DNA from: Deltaproteobacteria bacterium
GTDB lineage: Bacteria; Desulfobacterota; GWC2-55-46
DNA length: 44,834 bases
Assembly (NCBI GenBank): GCA_016234855.1
Contig: JACRNO010000004.1
Location: 1-44,834 of the forward strand
Direction: 5' to 3'
Shown: positions 32,580 through 40,508 of the stretch, one piece after another
Position numbering within the stretch: the first letter of the stretch is position 1
Layout of the letters: every line of letters begins with the position of its first letter
Position numbers and translations under genes: made by a program
The notes under the pieces: model-generated
The model's database searches: none
What the model was told of the DNA's origin: nothing
Seen by the model: the letters and a program-made list of their open reading frames with translations, nothing else

Positions 32580-33998
32580 TTGAGTCTGAACGATACGATA
32601 GCCGCCATATCAACGCCTGTTGGCGAAGGCGGCATAGGCATAGTGAGGGCCTCCGGCCCGGCCGCCCTCGGCATAGCCGCAGCGGTCTTTGTGCCTGCGG
32701 CAAGGGGCGCAAAGACCGGGACGCGTCCTGTCGAGCTTGAGCTTGATATCGAAGAGCGGCGGTTTTACTACGGCCGCGTCGTTGATAACAACGGCGGCAC
32801 GCTCGACAACGGCCTTCTTGTCTATATGAAGGGGCCTGCCTCATATACCGGGCTTGACACTATCGAGTTGCACTGCCACGGCGGCGCGCTCGTGCTGAAA
32901 GAGGTGCTTGCGGCCGTGCTCGCGGCAGGCGCAAGGCCTGCAGGCCCGGGCGAGTTCACGAGGCTCGCCTTTATAAACGGCAAGCTCGACCTTGCGCAGG
33001 CCGAGGCGGTCATAGACGTCATCCGCGCCGAGACCGCATCCGCCCTTGCCTCGGCGCGCGGCCGTCTTGACGGAGTCTTCTCGTCAAAGGTGCGTAAGAT
33101 TTGCGATGGCCTCGTTGACATGCTTGCCGGTATAGAGGCGGGGCTGGACTTTCCCGAAGACGAGGTGTCTGAGGACGCGGGGCTTGGCGCGGGTCTTATC
33201 GAGGCCGGGTCTGCTCTGAAAAGGCTCATAGACACCTTTGAAGAGGGGCGGTCGCTCCGTGACGGCGTGCGCGTCCTTATACTCGGCAGACCGAACGTGG
33301 GCAAGTCGAGCCTTCTCAATATCCTGCTTCAGGAAGAGCGGGCCATAGTCACGCCCGTGCCTGGCACCACCCGCGACGTAATCGAGCAGTCCGTCAACAT
33401 TCGCGGCATACCGATAAGGCTCATGGATACGGCCGGGCTGCGCGAGGCCCTCGACCCGATAGAGGCCGTGGGCGTACGCATGGCGCGGGAGCGCGTGGCC
33501 GAGGCCGACCTCATCCTTTTTGTCATTGACGTTACGGATTTCACCCGTGAGGACAAAGAGCTTCTTGATATAGCCGAAGGCCGCAGGCTCCTGATTGTGG
33601 CGAACAAGATGGATATAGCCGCACCGGGTACGGTCGAGGCCGTTGTCAAGACCGCATCCGGGCATAAGACGGTCTTTATCTCGGCCCTGACCTCCGAGGG
33701 CATAGAAGGTTTGAAGGACGCGATTTATGAGGCGGCTGCGGGCCGCCCATTCGGCACGCCGGGCCATGCCGTGCTTGGCGAGTTGACGGTCAGCGTGCGC
33801 CACAGGGATGCGCTTACAAAGGCCTTTGAAGCCGTTGGACGTGCGGCCAAGGCCGTTGAGCCGGATGCAAAGGCCCCGATGGAGTGCGTGGCCGCGGATA
33901 TCCGGGCCGGGCTTGCCGTCCTCGGGGAGATAACCGGCCAGACGGCTACCGAGGATATCCTTGACAGGATATTCGAGAAGTTCTGTATCGGTAAATAG
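32580..33998 (+). CDS. mnmE: tRNA modification GTPase MnmE
   Basis: With MnmG it makes the carboxymethylaminomethyl group on wobble uridine-34 of tRNAs. I chose TTG at 32580 (472 residues, MSLNDTIAAISTPVGEGG) because AGGGAG lies 5 nt upstream; a longer frame would overlap hypD. Visible: the tetrahydrofolate-binding N-terminal domain (PVGEGGIGIVRASG; PGEFTRLAFINGKLDLAQAEAV), the G domain with LGRPNVGKSSLLN, DTAGLRE and NKMD, and the closing FCIGK, whose cysteine is conserved. In many genomes mnmE sits near yidC; here it is 22 kb away. Confidence 0.96.
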   Translation: MSLNDTIAAISTPVGEGGIGIVRASGPAALGIAAAVFVPAARGAKTGTRPVELELDIEERRFYYGRVVDNNGGTLDNGLLVYMKGPASYTGLDTIELHCHGGALVLKEVLAAVLAAGARPAGPGEFTRLAFINGKLDLAQAEAVIDVIRAETASALASARGRLDGVFSSKVRKICDGLVDMLAGIEAGLDFPEDEVSEDAGLGAGLIEAGSALKRLIDTFEEGRSLRDGVRVLILGRPNVGKSSLLNILLQEERAIVTPVPGTTRDVIEQSVNIRGIPIRLMDTAGLREALDPIEAVGVRMARERVAEADLILFVIDVTDFTREDKELLDIAEGRRLLIVANKMDIAAPGTVEAVVKTASGHKTVFISALTSEGIEGLKDAIYEAAAGRPFGTPGHAVLGELTVSVRHRDALTKAFEAVGRAAKAVEPDAKAPMECVAADIRAGLAVLGEITGQTATEDILDRIFEKFCIGK

Positions 33999-34173
33999 AC
34001 CTGCGGCCTGCAAGAGCGGCCTACCCTCGGTGCGTTGTTTGGCTTCATCTCTCCTGCCTCCACCCTGCCGAATCCATGGTTTTCATTGTGAAAAGGGCAT
34101 CCTCTTTGACAATTGTCCTTCGCATGACTTAAATAAGCGCTAAGGTTATTATTGCGAGCACGTTTGCTTGATG

Positions 34174-34285
34174 TTATTCTGAGCGTGTGAGCCTTGTGCG
34201 CTAATGTAATGCTTTTGGCGCCTTGTGCGCTAACATTATGCTTTTGGCGCCTTGTGCGCTGAACGCAGTGAAGGCGAAGAATCTT
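34174..34285. repeat. ATTCTGAGCG/GAAGAATCT element carrying 29-bp repeats
   Basis: This is the main structure in the 509-bp gap 33999-34507. A palindromic dispersed unit (TTATTCTGAGCG at its left, GAACGCAGTG and GAAGAATCT at its right) is split by two full 29-bp units in inverse orientation (34194-34222, 34223-34251) and a partial third (34252-34260). The rest of the gap shows no gene; a promoter for the next gene lies at its end. Confidence 0.75.
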
Positions 34286-34470
34286 GTTTTTTGCTCAGGA
34301 TAAACTCCGCGAGGCACTCTCGCGCTTTGATGTGATGGCAGGAGTTTCCTCCTCCATCCGCAGAAAGTGACGCTGGGCAGGTTACTACATTAAAAAGAGG
34401 GTTTTTTGACTCTTCCTTTGAAAAAAGCCTGGTAGGGTGGATTTGAGCCGTGTTCGAGCGGTTACGATTC

Positions 34471-34498
34471 TTGACAAAACAAGGCAGTCGGCTAAAGT
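34471..34498 (+). promoter_or_regulatory. Promoter for the NmrA-like gene
   Basis: TTGACA (34471-34476), 16 bp, TAAAGT (34493-34498). The predicted start falls 2-4 nt before the ATG at 34508 and there is no ribosome binding site, so the message may be leaderless. Confidence 0.5.
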
Positions 34499-34507
34499 TG
34501 TCGGCGT

Positions 34508-35395
34508 ATGCAACCAAAGATATTGATAACCGGCGCCACCGCCGCCGTAGGCACGAGCCTTATAAAGATGCTCTCGGCCAAAGGCGTGGAAGTGCGCGCC
34601 GCCGTCCACAGGACGAATAAGCTCGAGGCGATACAGGGCCCGAACGTGGAGGTGGCTGTCGTAGATTACGGGCGTAACGATAGCCTTGACGCCGCATTCA
34701 AGGGCATCGAGACCGTTTATCTCCTTACGCCGCTTCTGCCCGAACAGGTCGGGTTTTCCGCACGGCTTGTGGACGCGGCAAAAAGGGCAGGGGTCAGGCA
34801 TATCGTAAGGCAGTCGGCAATAGGCGCGGACTCCAAGCCGGGTGTTACGATAAGCAGACAGCACAGGGACGCCGAGAGGTATATAGAGGCCGCCCGCATC
34901 CCGTTTACGCACCTGCGGCCTAACTTTCTCATGCAGAATTTTTTCAACTACAGCGGCATCTCCATGGTCACGCACGGCAAGATCTATCTGCCGCTTGCCC
35001 AGGCCTCGGTAAGCTATATCGATGCCCGCGACGTTGCGGCGGTCGCCGCCGAGGTCCTGACCGGCAAGGGGCACGAGGGCAAGAGATACACCCTGACCGG
35101 GCCCGCGCCCCTGAATGTCTATGAGGCTGCGGGTATATTCACGAGGGCGACCGGCGTCGATATACGCTACGTCGAGATGAGCGAGAACGAGGCGCGGATA
35201 AAGATGAAGGCCATGGGCATGACCGACTGGACCACCGAGAGCCTGATGGAGCTTTACGGCGTGGCAAGGGCCGGGGCCGCGGCCGAGGTCACGGATACGG
35301 TCTGGGAGATTACCGGAAAACGGCCCGGCACGTTCGAGGAGTTCGCAACGGCCAACCTTGCCTTCTTCGGCATCGGGCTTGGAAAGAGGCGGTAG
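34508..35395 (+). CDS. NmrA-like NAD(P)-binding protein
   Basis: A 295-residue atypical short-chain dehydrogenase of the NmrA/quinone reductase 2 type. It has an N-terminal glycine motif ITGATAAVGTSLI (GxxxxxG, about 7-19), then VRAAVHRTNKL, VYLLTPLLPEQV, HIVRQSAIGAD, FTHLRPNFLMQNFF, and SYIDARDVAAVAAEVL with YTLTGPAPLNVYEAA. The usual YxxxK catalytic pair is not obvious, as in redox-sensing NmrA relatives. It is flanked on both sides by repeat-rich gaps and may be an isolated gene. The substrate is unknown. Confidence 0.85.
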   Translation: MQPKILITGATAAVGTSLIKMLSAKGVEVRAAVHRTNKLEAIQGPNVEVAVVDYGRNDSLDAAFKGIETVYLLTPLLPEQVGFSARLVDAAKRAGVRHIVRQSAIGADSKPGVTISRQHRDAERYIEAARIPFTHLRPNFLMQNFFNYSGISMVTHGKIYLPLAQASVSYIDARDVAAVAAEVLTGKGHEGKRYTLTGPAPLNVYEAAGIFTRATGVDIRYVEMSENEARIKMKAMGMTDWTTESLMELYGVARAGAAAEVTDTVWEITGKRPGTFEEFATANLAFFGIGLGKRR

Positions 35396-35406
35396 AGTGG
35401 CCGCGA

Positions 35407-35501
35407 ATTTCCCCCTTTGGAAAAGGCGCCAAAAACATAACGTTGCGCCGAAGACATAACGTTAGCGCACACGAGCGCACAAGGGGGGCGAGAGGGGATT
35501 T
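35407..35501. repeat. C-rich/G-rich dispersed element carrying a 58-bp 29-mer array
   Basis: The host element reads AATTTCCCCCTTTGGAAAAG at its left and GGGGGGCGAGAGGGGATTT at its right. Between them, 35425-35482 is exactly 58 bp (two unit lengths) of rearranged 29-bp repeat, with GGCGCC, AACGTT twice, and AGCGCACAA at the end. The reverse complement is nearly identical to the array at 36974. Confidence 0.8.
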
Positions 35502-35572
35502 GAGTTTGTGGCGGCTGATTATGAGAGAGTGAAGAAAATCTGTAGAAGACATATTTGAAAAATTCCTACTGT

Positions 35573-35687
35573 GGGTTCAGGTTTGCAACCTGAACCCTTT
35601 TAATTCGTAACGCAACGAATCGTTGTGCCTACCAACCATCTTTTATTTACCGTACGAAGTCCAAGGTTCAAGTTACAAACTTGAACC
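35573..35687. repeat. Pair of GGGTTCA-type hairpins
   Basis: GGGTTCAGGTT/AACCTGAACCC (35573-35597, loop TGC, followed by TTTT) and GGTTCAAGTT/AACTTGAACC (35665-35687, loop ACA) lie in the gap between the NmrA-like gene and fbp. The first could also terminate the NmrA-like transcript. Confidence 0.65.
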
Positions 35688-35717
35688 CGCAAGAGAGCTA
35701 ACGAGCCCATCCTATTT

Positions 35718-36704
35718 TTACTTCCCCTCCCCTTTCCACCACTTGCATGCCTCTTCCACGTCCAGCTTGCTGCCGATGATGAGCGGGACCCGCTGATGGA
35801 GCTTGGTCGGCTGGACTTCGAGTATGCGCTGGTCGCCGGTCGAGGCCGAGCCTCCGGCCTGTTCGATGATGAACGAGAGCGGGTTGGCCTCGTACAGGAG
35901 GCGGAGTTTGCCGTCCGCAAACTTCTTGTCCCCGGGATAGAGGAAGACCCCGCCCTTCAGGAGGTTCCTGTGGAAGTCGCACACGAGCGAGCCGACGTAC
36001 CTTGCGCTGACCCCTTCCCTCGCCTTCAGGCTGTCTACATACTTTTGCGTGCCGGAGAGCCAGTGCCGGGTGTTGCCCTCGTTGATGCTGTAGATCTTCC
36101 CTCTCTCCGGGGTCTTTATATTCTCGTGAGACAGGAGAAACTCGCCGACGCTCGGGTCAAGCGTAAAACCGTGGACGCCGTGGCCGGTCGTATAGACAAA
36201 CATGGTTGACGAGCCGTAGAGGATATAACCTGCCGCAACCTGTTTTACGCCCTGCTGCAGAAAGTCCTTAACCGTGCAGTCGTGGCCCGGGGCGCATTTG
36301 AGTATGGAGAAGATGGTGCCGACGCTGACGTTGACGTCTATGTTCGATGAGCCGTCGAGCGGGTCGAAAAGGAGCAGGTAGCCGCCCTTCGGGTATTTGC
36401 CGTCTATGCTGATGACGTCGTCCATCTCCTCGGATGCCATGCCCGCCAGATGCCCGCCGTGCTCCATCGCCTTTATCAGCGTGGCGTTTGCAAGCTCGTC
36501 GAGTTTCTGAACCTCTTCGCCCTGTATGTTTGTCTCGCCGGTCGCGCCGATTATGTCGATGAGCCCGGCCTTGTTCACCTCGCGCGAGATGAGCTTTGCC
36601 GCGACTACAAGGTCTGAAAACAGGGCCGTAAAGCTGCCGGACGAGTCCGGGTGGCGTCTTTGCTCCTCGAGCAGGAACATGGTCAGCGTCATTCCAATGG
36701 TCAT
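35718..36704 (-). CDS. fbp: Fructose-1,6-bisphosphatase, class I
   Basis: Hydrolyses fructose 1,6-bisphosphate in gluconeogenesis or the Calvin cycle. The 328 residues fit class I, with GATGETNIQGEEVQKLDELAN, ASEEMDDVI (metal), LLFDPLDGSSNIDVNVSVGTIFSI (signature, about 108-131), GYILYGSSTMFVYTTGHGV and the sugar-binding LYEANPLSFIIEQAGG near the C-terminus. AGGAGAG precedes the ATG at 36704. Both flanks are repeat-rich gaps, so it is probably monocistronic. Confidence 0.96.
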   Translation of the reverse strand: MTIGMTLTMFLLEEQRRHPDSSGSFTALFSDLVVAAKLISREVNKAGLIDIIGATGETNIQGEEVQKLDELANATLIKAMEHGGHLAGMASEEMDDVISIDGKYPKGGYLLLFDPLDGSSNIDVNVSVGTIFSILKCAPGHDCTVKDFLQQGVKQVAAGYILYGSSTMFVYTTGHGVHGFTLDPSVGEFLLSHENIKTPERGKIYSINEGNTRHWLSGTQKYVDSLKAREGVSARYVGSLVCDFHRNLLKGGVFLYPGDKKFADGKLRLLYEANPLSFIIEQAGGSASTGDQRILEVQPTKLHQRVPLIIGSKLDVEEACKWWKGEGK

Positions 36705-36930
36705 ACGGCGCTCTCCTGTATGAGAATATTATTTCGGACGGGGGCGTTTGCTGCAGCCCGTTGTTTTTGACGGCGCGGATTTTTATAAAGCGCTTAATTA
36801 TTCCACAATCGGCGTGAAAAGTCCATTATGTCGAGGGATGGACGCTGTGTGCACGGGCAATCGTGTGTCCGTAGCGCAGACCAACAGGACTGCGTCGTTG
36901 CCCCAGGCGTATGACCGTTTGCTTCAGGGC

Positions 36931-37080
36931 AAATCCCCCGACCCACGCCAAGTGGCGTGGGTACCCCGCCCCCTTGTGCGCTCGTGTGCGCTAACATTAT
37001 GTCTTCGGCGCAATGTTATGTATTTAGCGCCTTGTGCGCTAATGTTGTGTCCTTAGCGCCTTTTTCAAAGGGGGAACTTT
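36931..37080. repeat. Nested dispersed element with hairpin and 87-bp 29-mer array
   Basis: This fills the centre of the 555-bp gap 36705-37260. The host starts AAATCCCCCGACC and ends CAAAGGGGGAACTTT. Within it are a CCACGCCA/TGGCGTGG hairpin with GGGTACCCCG and then the array 36974-37060, 87 bp or three unit lengths, in inverse orientation with AACATT/AATGTT in place of AACGTT. The first 58 bp match the array at 35425-35482 unit for unit, including the same internal rearrangements. The remainder of the gap shows no gene. Confidence 0.8.
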
Positions 37081-37161
37081 AAGCCCTGAGCTACGGAAAA
37101 ACATCTTTTCCTGTAACACGAAATACCTGACGTTATTGAGGGACGGACGTGCGGTAAGGAG

Positions 37162-37184
37162 AAGAAAGGCGCGCTCCGCGCCGC
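37162..37184 (-). terminator. Terminator of the FmdE-family gene
   Basis: On the minus strand, GGCGCG pairs with CGCGCC (loop GAG) and is followed by TTTCTTCT, about 80 nt past the stop codon. Confidence 0.5.
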
Positions 37185-37260
37185 CTTCCGTAAATCGTAC
37201 CTGTGAGGCGGCAACGGCGCACTTCGGAAAGCGGCGCGGTCGGCCCGGTATTATGAGGAG

Positions 37261-37956
37261 TTAGAAGGTGTTCGAGTCTTTGCCCGGCTTTGGGAATTGA
37301 AAGTCCTTGACCTCTTCGACCTTGAAGAGGCCCGGATACTTCTCGTTCTCAAGGAGTATCTTCCTGACGTTACCCTGCCAGATGGAGATGAAAAGGTCTT
37401 TCTCTTCTTCGGATGCTATACCGCGCAGGACCAAAGGGACGAGGTCGCTCATCCGTTCGTCTTGCGGGGGCAGGGCCTGCGGGTCGTAGGTCACGCGTAC
37501 GGCCTTGCCCGTATCCTCGCGCTGGAAGATGAACTGGTTGAACTGCACGTCTTTCGTATCGAAGGCGAGTTTGTTGTTCCTGCCATGTGCTCCGCCGAGG
37601 CCCTTGAAGCCCGTTACCCCGCTTGCGCCGGTTATGAATGAGATGACCTGCGCCTGCGGCCCGTAGGCAAGGTCGGTCGGCCCGCCCTTTATAAGGACGC
37701 GTATCTCCCCGCGTATGGGCAGTTTGTCGTTGTAGAGCGCCTTCAAGGCCTTCAGCGTGACCATATATGCGCCTGAGACCGCGGGGCACGAGTGTCCGGC
37801 CAGCATCACCGCGTCAGTGTAGTTGAATACGAAAGGCTCGCCTTCCTTTTGCGCGCCGAGTATGTATGCGAGCGGGTCGCGAAGTTTTATAGGTTCGACA
37901 TCCTTGAAGAAATCCTGTCTCCATTTCGTCTCTTCCCGAGGCTTTGACTTTGGCAT
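37261..37956 (-). CDS. FmdE family protein
   Basis: A 231-residue cytoplasmic protein. The central motif AGHSCPAVSGAYMVTLKALKALY (around residues 53-75) with its His and Cys is the FmdE metal-binding signature; IRGEIRVLIKGGPTDLAYGPQAQVISFITG and GHA-like GGAHGRNNKLAF follow. In FmdE the fold is found near formylmethanofuran dehydrogenase, but bacterial relatives occur without it and have no agreed role. The C-terminal zinc ribbon of many FmdE proteins is absent. AAGGAGCAACG precedes the ATG. No molybdenum enzyme genes are nearby. Confidence 0.8.
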   Translation of the reverse strand: MPKSKPREETKWRQDFFKDVEPIKLRDPLAYILGAQKEGEPFVFNYTDAVMLAGHSCPAVSGAYMVTLKALKALYNDKLPIRGEIRVLIKGGPTDLAYGPQAQVISFITGASGVTGFKGLGGAHGRNNKLAFDTKDVQFNQFIFQREDTGKAVRVTYDPQALPPQDERMSDLVPLVLRGIASEEEKDLFISIWQGNVRKILLENEKYPGLFKVEEVKDFQFPKPGKDSNTF

Positions 37957-38115
37957 CTTATTCGTTGCTCCTTATCGATTATTTGCCGTGCGTGCCGCGT
38001 ACGGCCGACAATGAGATTATCCTACCAGATAAGAAAAGAAAAATAACTGACAAATGTTCTGTTTGCAGGGGTAAGGGGAGGGCGAAGAGGACAGGCCTGC
38101 GCATGGGTTAAAGGC

Positions 38116-38493
38116 TTACAGCATGAATGCGCCTACGCGCTTCAAAAGCTCTTTGACGCTGAACGGCTTGAGGATGTATTCGGCGTTCCATCCTTCGAGC
38201 ACGGTCTGGTTGGCCGGGGTGAGTCTGCCTGTTATGAAAAGGAACCTGTCCGTGAGATACGGGTACTCGTTCAATACCGCGTTATACAGGCCTATGCCGT
38301 CAAGCAGGGGCATCTCAAGGTCGGCCAGCACAAGATCGAACTGTGCGCTCTTTAACCTCTGCATGGCAGCAACCCCGTTGGCCGTGACCGTCACCTCGTG
38401 GCCCGCCCCGGTCAATATTAGCAGACACACCGCCCTGATGAACTCGTCGTCGTCAACGACGAGGATGCGCATGTGCGTATCTTTTCCCATCCG
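38116..38493 (-). CDS. Receiver-only response regulator (CheY-like)
   Basis: A 125-residue stand-alone receiver domain. It shows the acidic pair DDD after MRILVV, the phospho-acceptor Asp in LVLADLEMPLLDG (about residue 57), Thr in FLFITGR and the conserved Lys in YILKPFSVKEL. There is no output domain, so it must act through a partner protein. I chose the ATG at 38493 (MGKDTHMRILVVDDD), with AAGGA upstream; the frame extends 12 codons further. The partner kinase is not in the window. Confidence 0.9.
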   Translation of the reverse strand, partial: RMGKDTHMRILVVDDDEFIRAVCLLILTGAGHEVTVTANGVAAMQRLKSAQFDLVLADLEMPLLDGIGLYNAVLNEYPYLTDRFLFITGRLTPANQTVLEGWNAEYILKPFSVKELLKRVGAFML

Positions 38494-38551
38494 GTAAATC
38501 CTTTTCAAAAGGTCATCTTGGGAATGCAACGGTAATTTGCTTCAGTCTGTA

Positions 38552-38579
38552 ATATTAACCGAACGGACGGAATTGTCAA
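38552..38579 (-). promoter_or_regulatory. Promoter for the response regulator
   Basis: On the minus strand: TTGACA (38574-38579), 16 bp, TAATAT (38552-38557), about 60 bp upstream of the start codon. Confidence 0.6.
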
Positions 38580-38767
38580 TTACCAAATGGATGTGGTCTG
38601 TTTGTGCCGCGGGACAGGCCCGGCGTGATGCCCGGATATGAGTTGACGTATTATCCGCACGGTGCCTTCCGTCTTGTCTCATTCGTATGTTTTAAGCGGG
38701 CTTGGGCTATAGTGAACCGGTCTCAAAAGAGATGGTTATTTTTTCTCCTTTTACCTCAAAAAAGGGC

Positions 38768-38818
38768 TTGACAAAATTAACTTTAATACTATAATAAGTT
38801 TAGACTCATATTAAAGTT
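38768..38818 (+). promoter_or_regulatory. Promoter and operator of the merR-kamA operon
   Basis: TTGACA (38768-38773), 16 bp, TATAAT (38790-38795): both hexamers are perfect consensus. A perfect 10-bp inverted repeat, AACTTTAATA (38779-38788) and TATTAAAGTT (38809-38818), brackets the -10 and the transcription start. Binding by the encoded MerR protein would fit autoregulation. The remaining upstream gap (38530-38767) shows no gene apart from the response regulator promoter. Confidence 0.65.
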
Positions 38819-38877
38819 GTCTTTATTGTTAAGAATGCACTTAGACATGCATATTTATCAAGGGAGTAGAAAAAGGT

Positions 38878-39156
38878 GTGGGGATAAGAACTCCGGAACT
38901 ATTGGCAAAGATAGATATACCAAGGCAGAAATTATACTACCTTGAGCAGAAGGGCTTTATAAAACCCTCAAAGACCGTTATCGGCGAGAAGGAGTTCCGG
39001 GAATACTCCGAGGAGGACGTCAAAAAGGTCGAATATATCTGGAAGTACCTTAAAAAGGGTTTTAAGTATAAGGTTGCCTATCAAAAGGCGCTTGAAGAGA
39101 TGAACAATCCTCAGATGAGCCTCATCAAAACAGATAAAACCCCTGTAATAGGGTAG
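38878..39156 (+). CDS. Small MerR-type transcriptional regulator
   Basis: A 92-residue DNA-binding protein with the MerR winged-helix fold: GIRTPELLAKIDIPRQKLYYLEQKGFIKPSK and the wing FREYSEEDVKKVEYIWKYLKKG. No effector domain follows the helix-turn-helix, as in short MerR-like repressors. The GTG start at 38878 follows AAAAAGG. It lies 12 bp upstream of kamA, so it probably regulates this operon, likely through the inverted repeat in its promoter. The effector is unknown. Confidence 0.85.
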   Translation: MGIRTPELLAKIDIPRQKLYYLEQKGFIKPSKTVIGEKEFREYSEEDVKKVEYIWKYLKKGFKYKVAYQKALEEMNNPQMSLIKTDKTPVIG

Positions 39157-39167
39157 GAGGATCACAA

Positions 39168-40337
39168 ATGGATGGGCTTTCAGTCACAGCGGAGCCGCCC
39201 AGTGGCAGTACAGCAAGAAAACTCTCAAGCGGCATCGCCGAATACATTGAGTACCCGGACAGCCGTCCTGACAGTTGGTATGATTGGAGATGGCAGCTTA
39301 AGAACAGAATAACCTCGCTTGAGGTCATCCGCGACCTCATCCCGCTTACCCGGCGCGAAGAAGAAGGCATAAAGCGCGCGCAGGGCCGGCTTGCCATGGC
39401 CATTACGCCCTATTTTTTCTCTCTTATCGACAGACAAGACCAGAAGTGCCCGATACGCAAGCAGGCCGTTCCGCGGCTCGAAGAGTTCACCCTCTCGTCG
39501 TGCGAACTCGTCGACCCGTGCGGCGAGGACTCGCACTCGCCCGTGCCAGGGCTCGTCCACCGCTACCCCGACAGGGCGCTTCTCATCGTCAACGACTCGT
39601 GCGCCATGTACTGCCGTTACTGCACGAGGCGGCGCATGGTCGGCGCGGAACACCCGCCCATGCCCAGCGACCGTTTCGAGGACGCATATAAGTATATAAA
39701 GTCGAAGAAGACCATCCGCGACGTCCTCATCTCCGGCGGAGACCCGCTGATGATGAAGACCGAGCACCTTGAAGGCTATCTCAGGAAGCTGCGTTCCATC
39801 CCGCACCTTGAGATGATACGCCTCGGCACAAGGGTGCCGGTGACGCTCCCCATGCGCGTGGACGAGGAGCTCGTCACGATGCTGCGCAAGTACCATCCGC
39901 TCTACATGAGCATACACTTCTCGCACCCGAAGGAGATAACCCCGGAGGTCACAAAGGCGTGCGGAATGCTCGCTGACGCGGGCATACCGCTCGGCAGCCA
40001 GACGGTGCTTCTGCGCGGGATAAACGACAGGCCGACCGTGATGAAGAAGCTGATGCACGAGCTCCTCAAGATCCGCGTGCGGCCGTATTACATCTATCAG
40101 TGCGACATGGCCATGGGCACCGGGCATTTCAGGACGCCGGTATCCGTCGGCATCAATATCATGGAAGAGCTCCGGGGGCACACGACCGGCTACGCCGTGC
40201 CGACCTTTGTCATAGACGCGCCGGGCGGCGGCGGCAAGATACCGGTCACGCCGACTTACCTCATCAGCCAGGCCAAGGGCAGGATGACGCTGCGTAATTA
40301 CGAGAACAAGATATACAACTACGTAGAGCCGGACTGA
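39168..40337 (+). CDS. kamA: Lysine 2,3-aminomutase family radical SAM enzyme
   Basis: Moves the alpha-amino group of lysine to the beta position using SAM, a [4Fe-4S] cluster and PLP. The 389 residues show the radical SAM triad Cys145-x3-Cys149-x2-Cys152 in NDSCAMYCRYCTRR, the SAM-binding GGDPLMM, TRVPVTLPMRV, and the PLP region GHFRTPVSVGINIMEELRGHTTGYAVP with the PLP lysine, Lys357, in GGGGKIPV. AGGAGG precedes the ATG. No beta-lysine acetyltransferase (ablB) or elongation factor P gene is adjacent, so the use of the product (osmolyte, lysine breakdown, other) is open. Confidence 0.9.
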   Translation: MDGLSVTAEPPSGSTARKLSSGIAEYIEYPDSRPDSWYDWRWQLKNRITSLEVIRDLIPLTRREEEGIKRAQGRLAMAITPYFFSLIDRQDQKCPIRKQAVPRLEEFTLSSCELVDPCGEDSHSPVPGLVHRYPDRALLIVNDSCAMYCRYCTRRRMVGAEHPPMPSDRFEDAYKYIKSKKTIRDVLISGGDPLMMKTEHLEGYLRKLRSIPHLEMIRLGTRVPVTLPMRVDEELVTMLRKYHPLYMSIHFSHPKEITPEVTKACGMLADAGIPLGSQTVLLRGINDRPTVMKKLMHELLKIRVRPYYIYQCDMAMGTGHFRTPVSVGINIMEELRGHTTGYAVPTFVIDAPGGGGKIPVTPTYLISQAKGRMTLRNYENKIYNYVEPD

Positions 40338-40386
40338 CGGCATATAAGGGACGGCCATCCGTCAGATTATACAGGCGGTTGAAAAA

Positions 40387-40422
40387 GAAATGGCCCCCGG
40401 GGATATCCCCGGGGGCCATTTC
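40387..40422. repeat. Perfect 36-bp palindrome after kamA
   Basis: GAAATGGCCCCCGGGGAT (40387-40404) is followed directly by its exact reverse complement (40405-40422), without a single mismatch. It lies 50 bp past the kamA stop. It can form a very stable GC-rich hairpin and may end the kamA message, but it has no proper T-run. Confidence 0.8.
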
Positions 40423-40508
40423 ACTCTGTGTCTTACGAGAGCATAAAAGTGCTATTTTTTCGTTTTTGTGTTAGGCTTTATATTCCACCAGGTATTAGGA
40501 GGAGAGCT

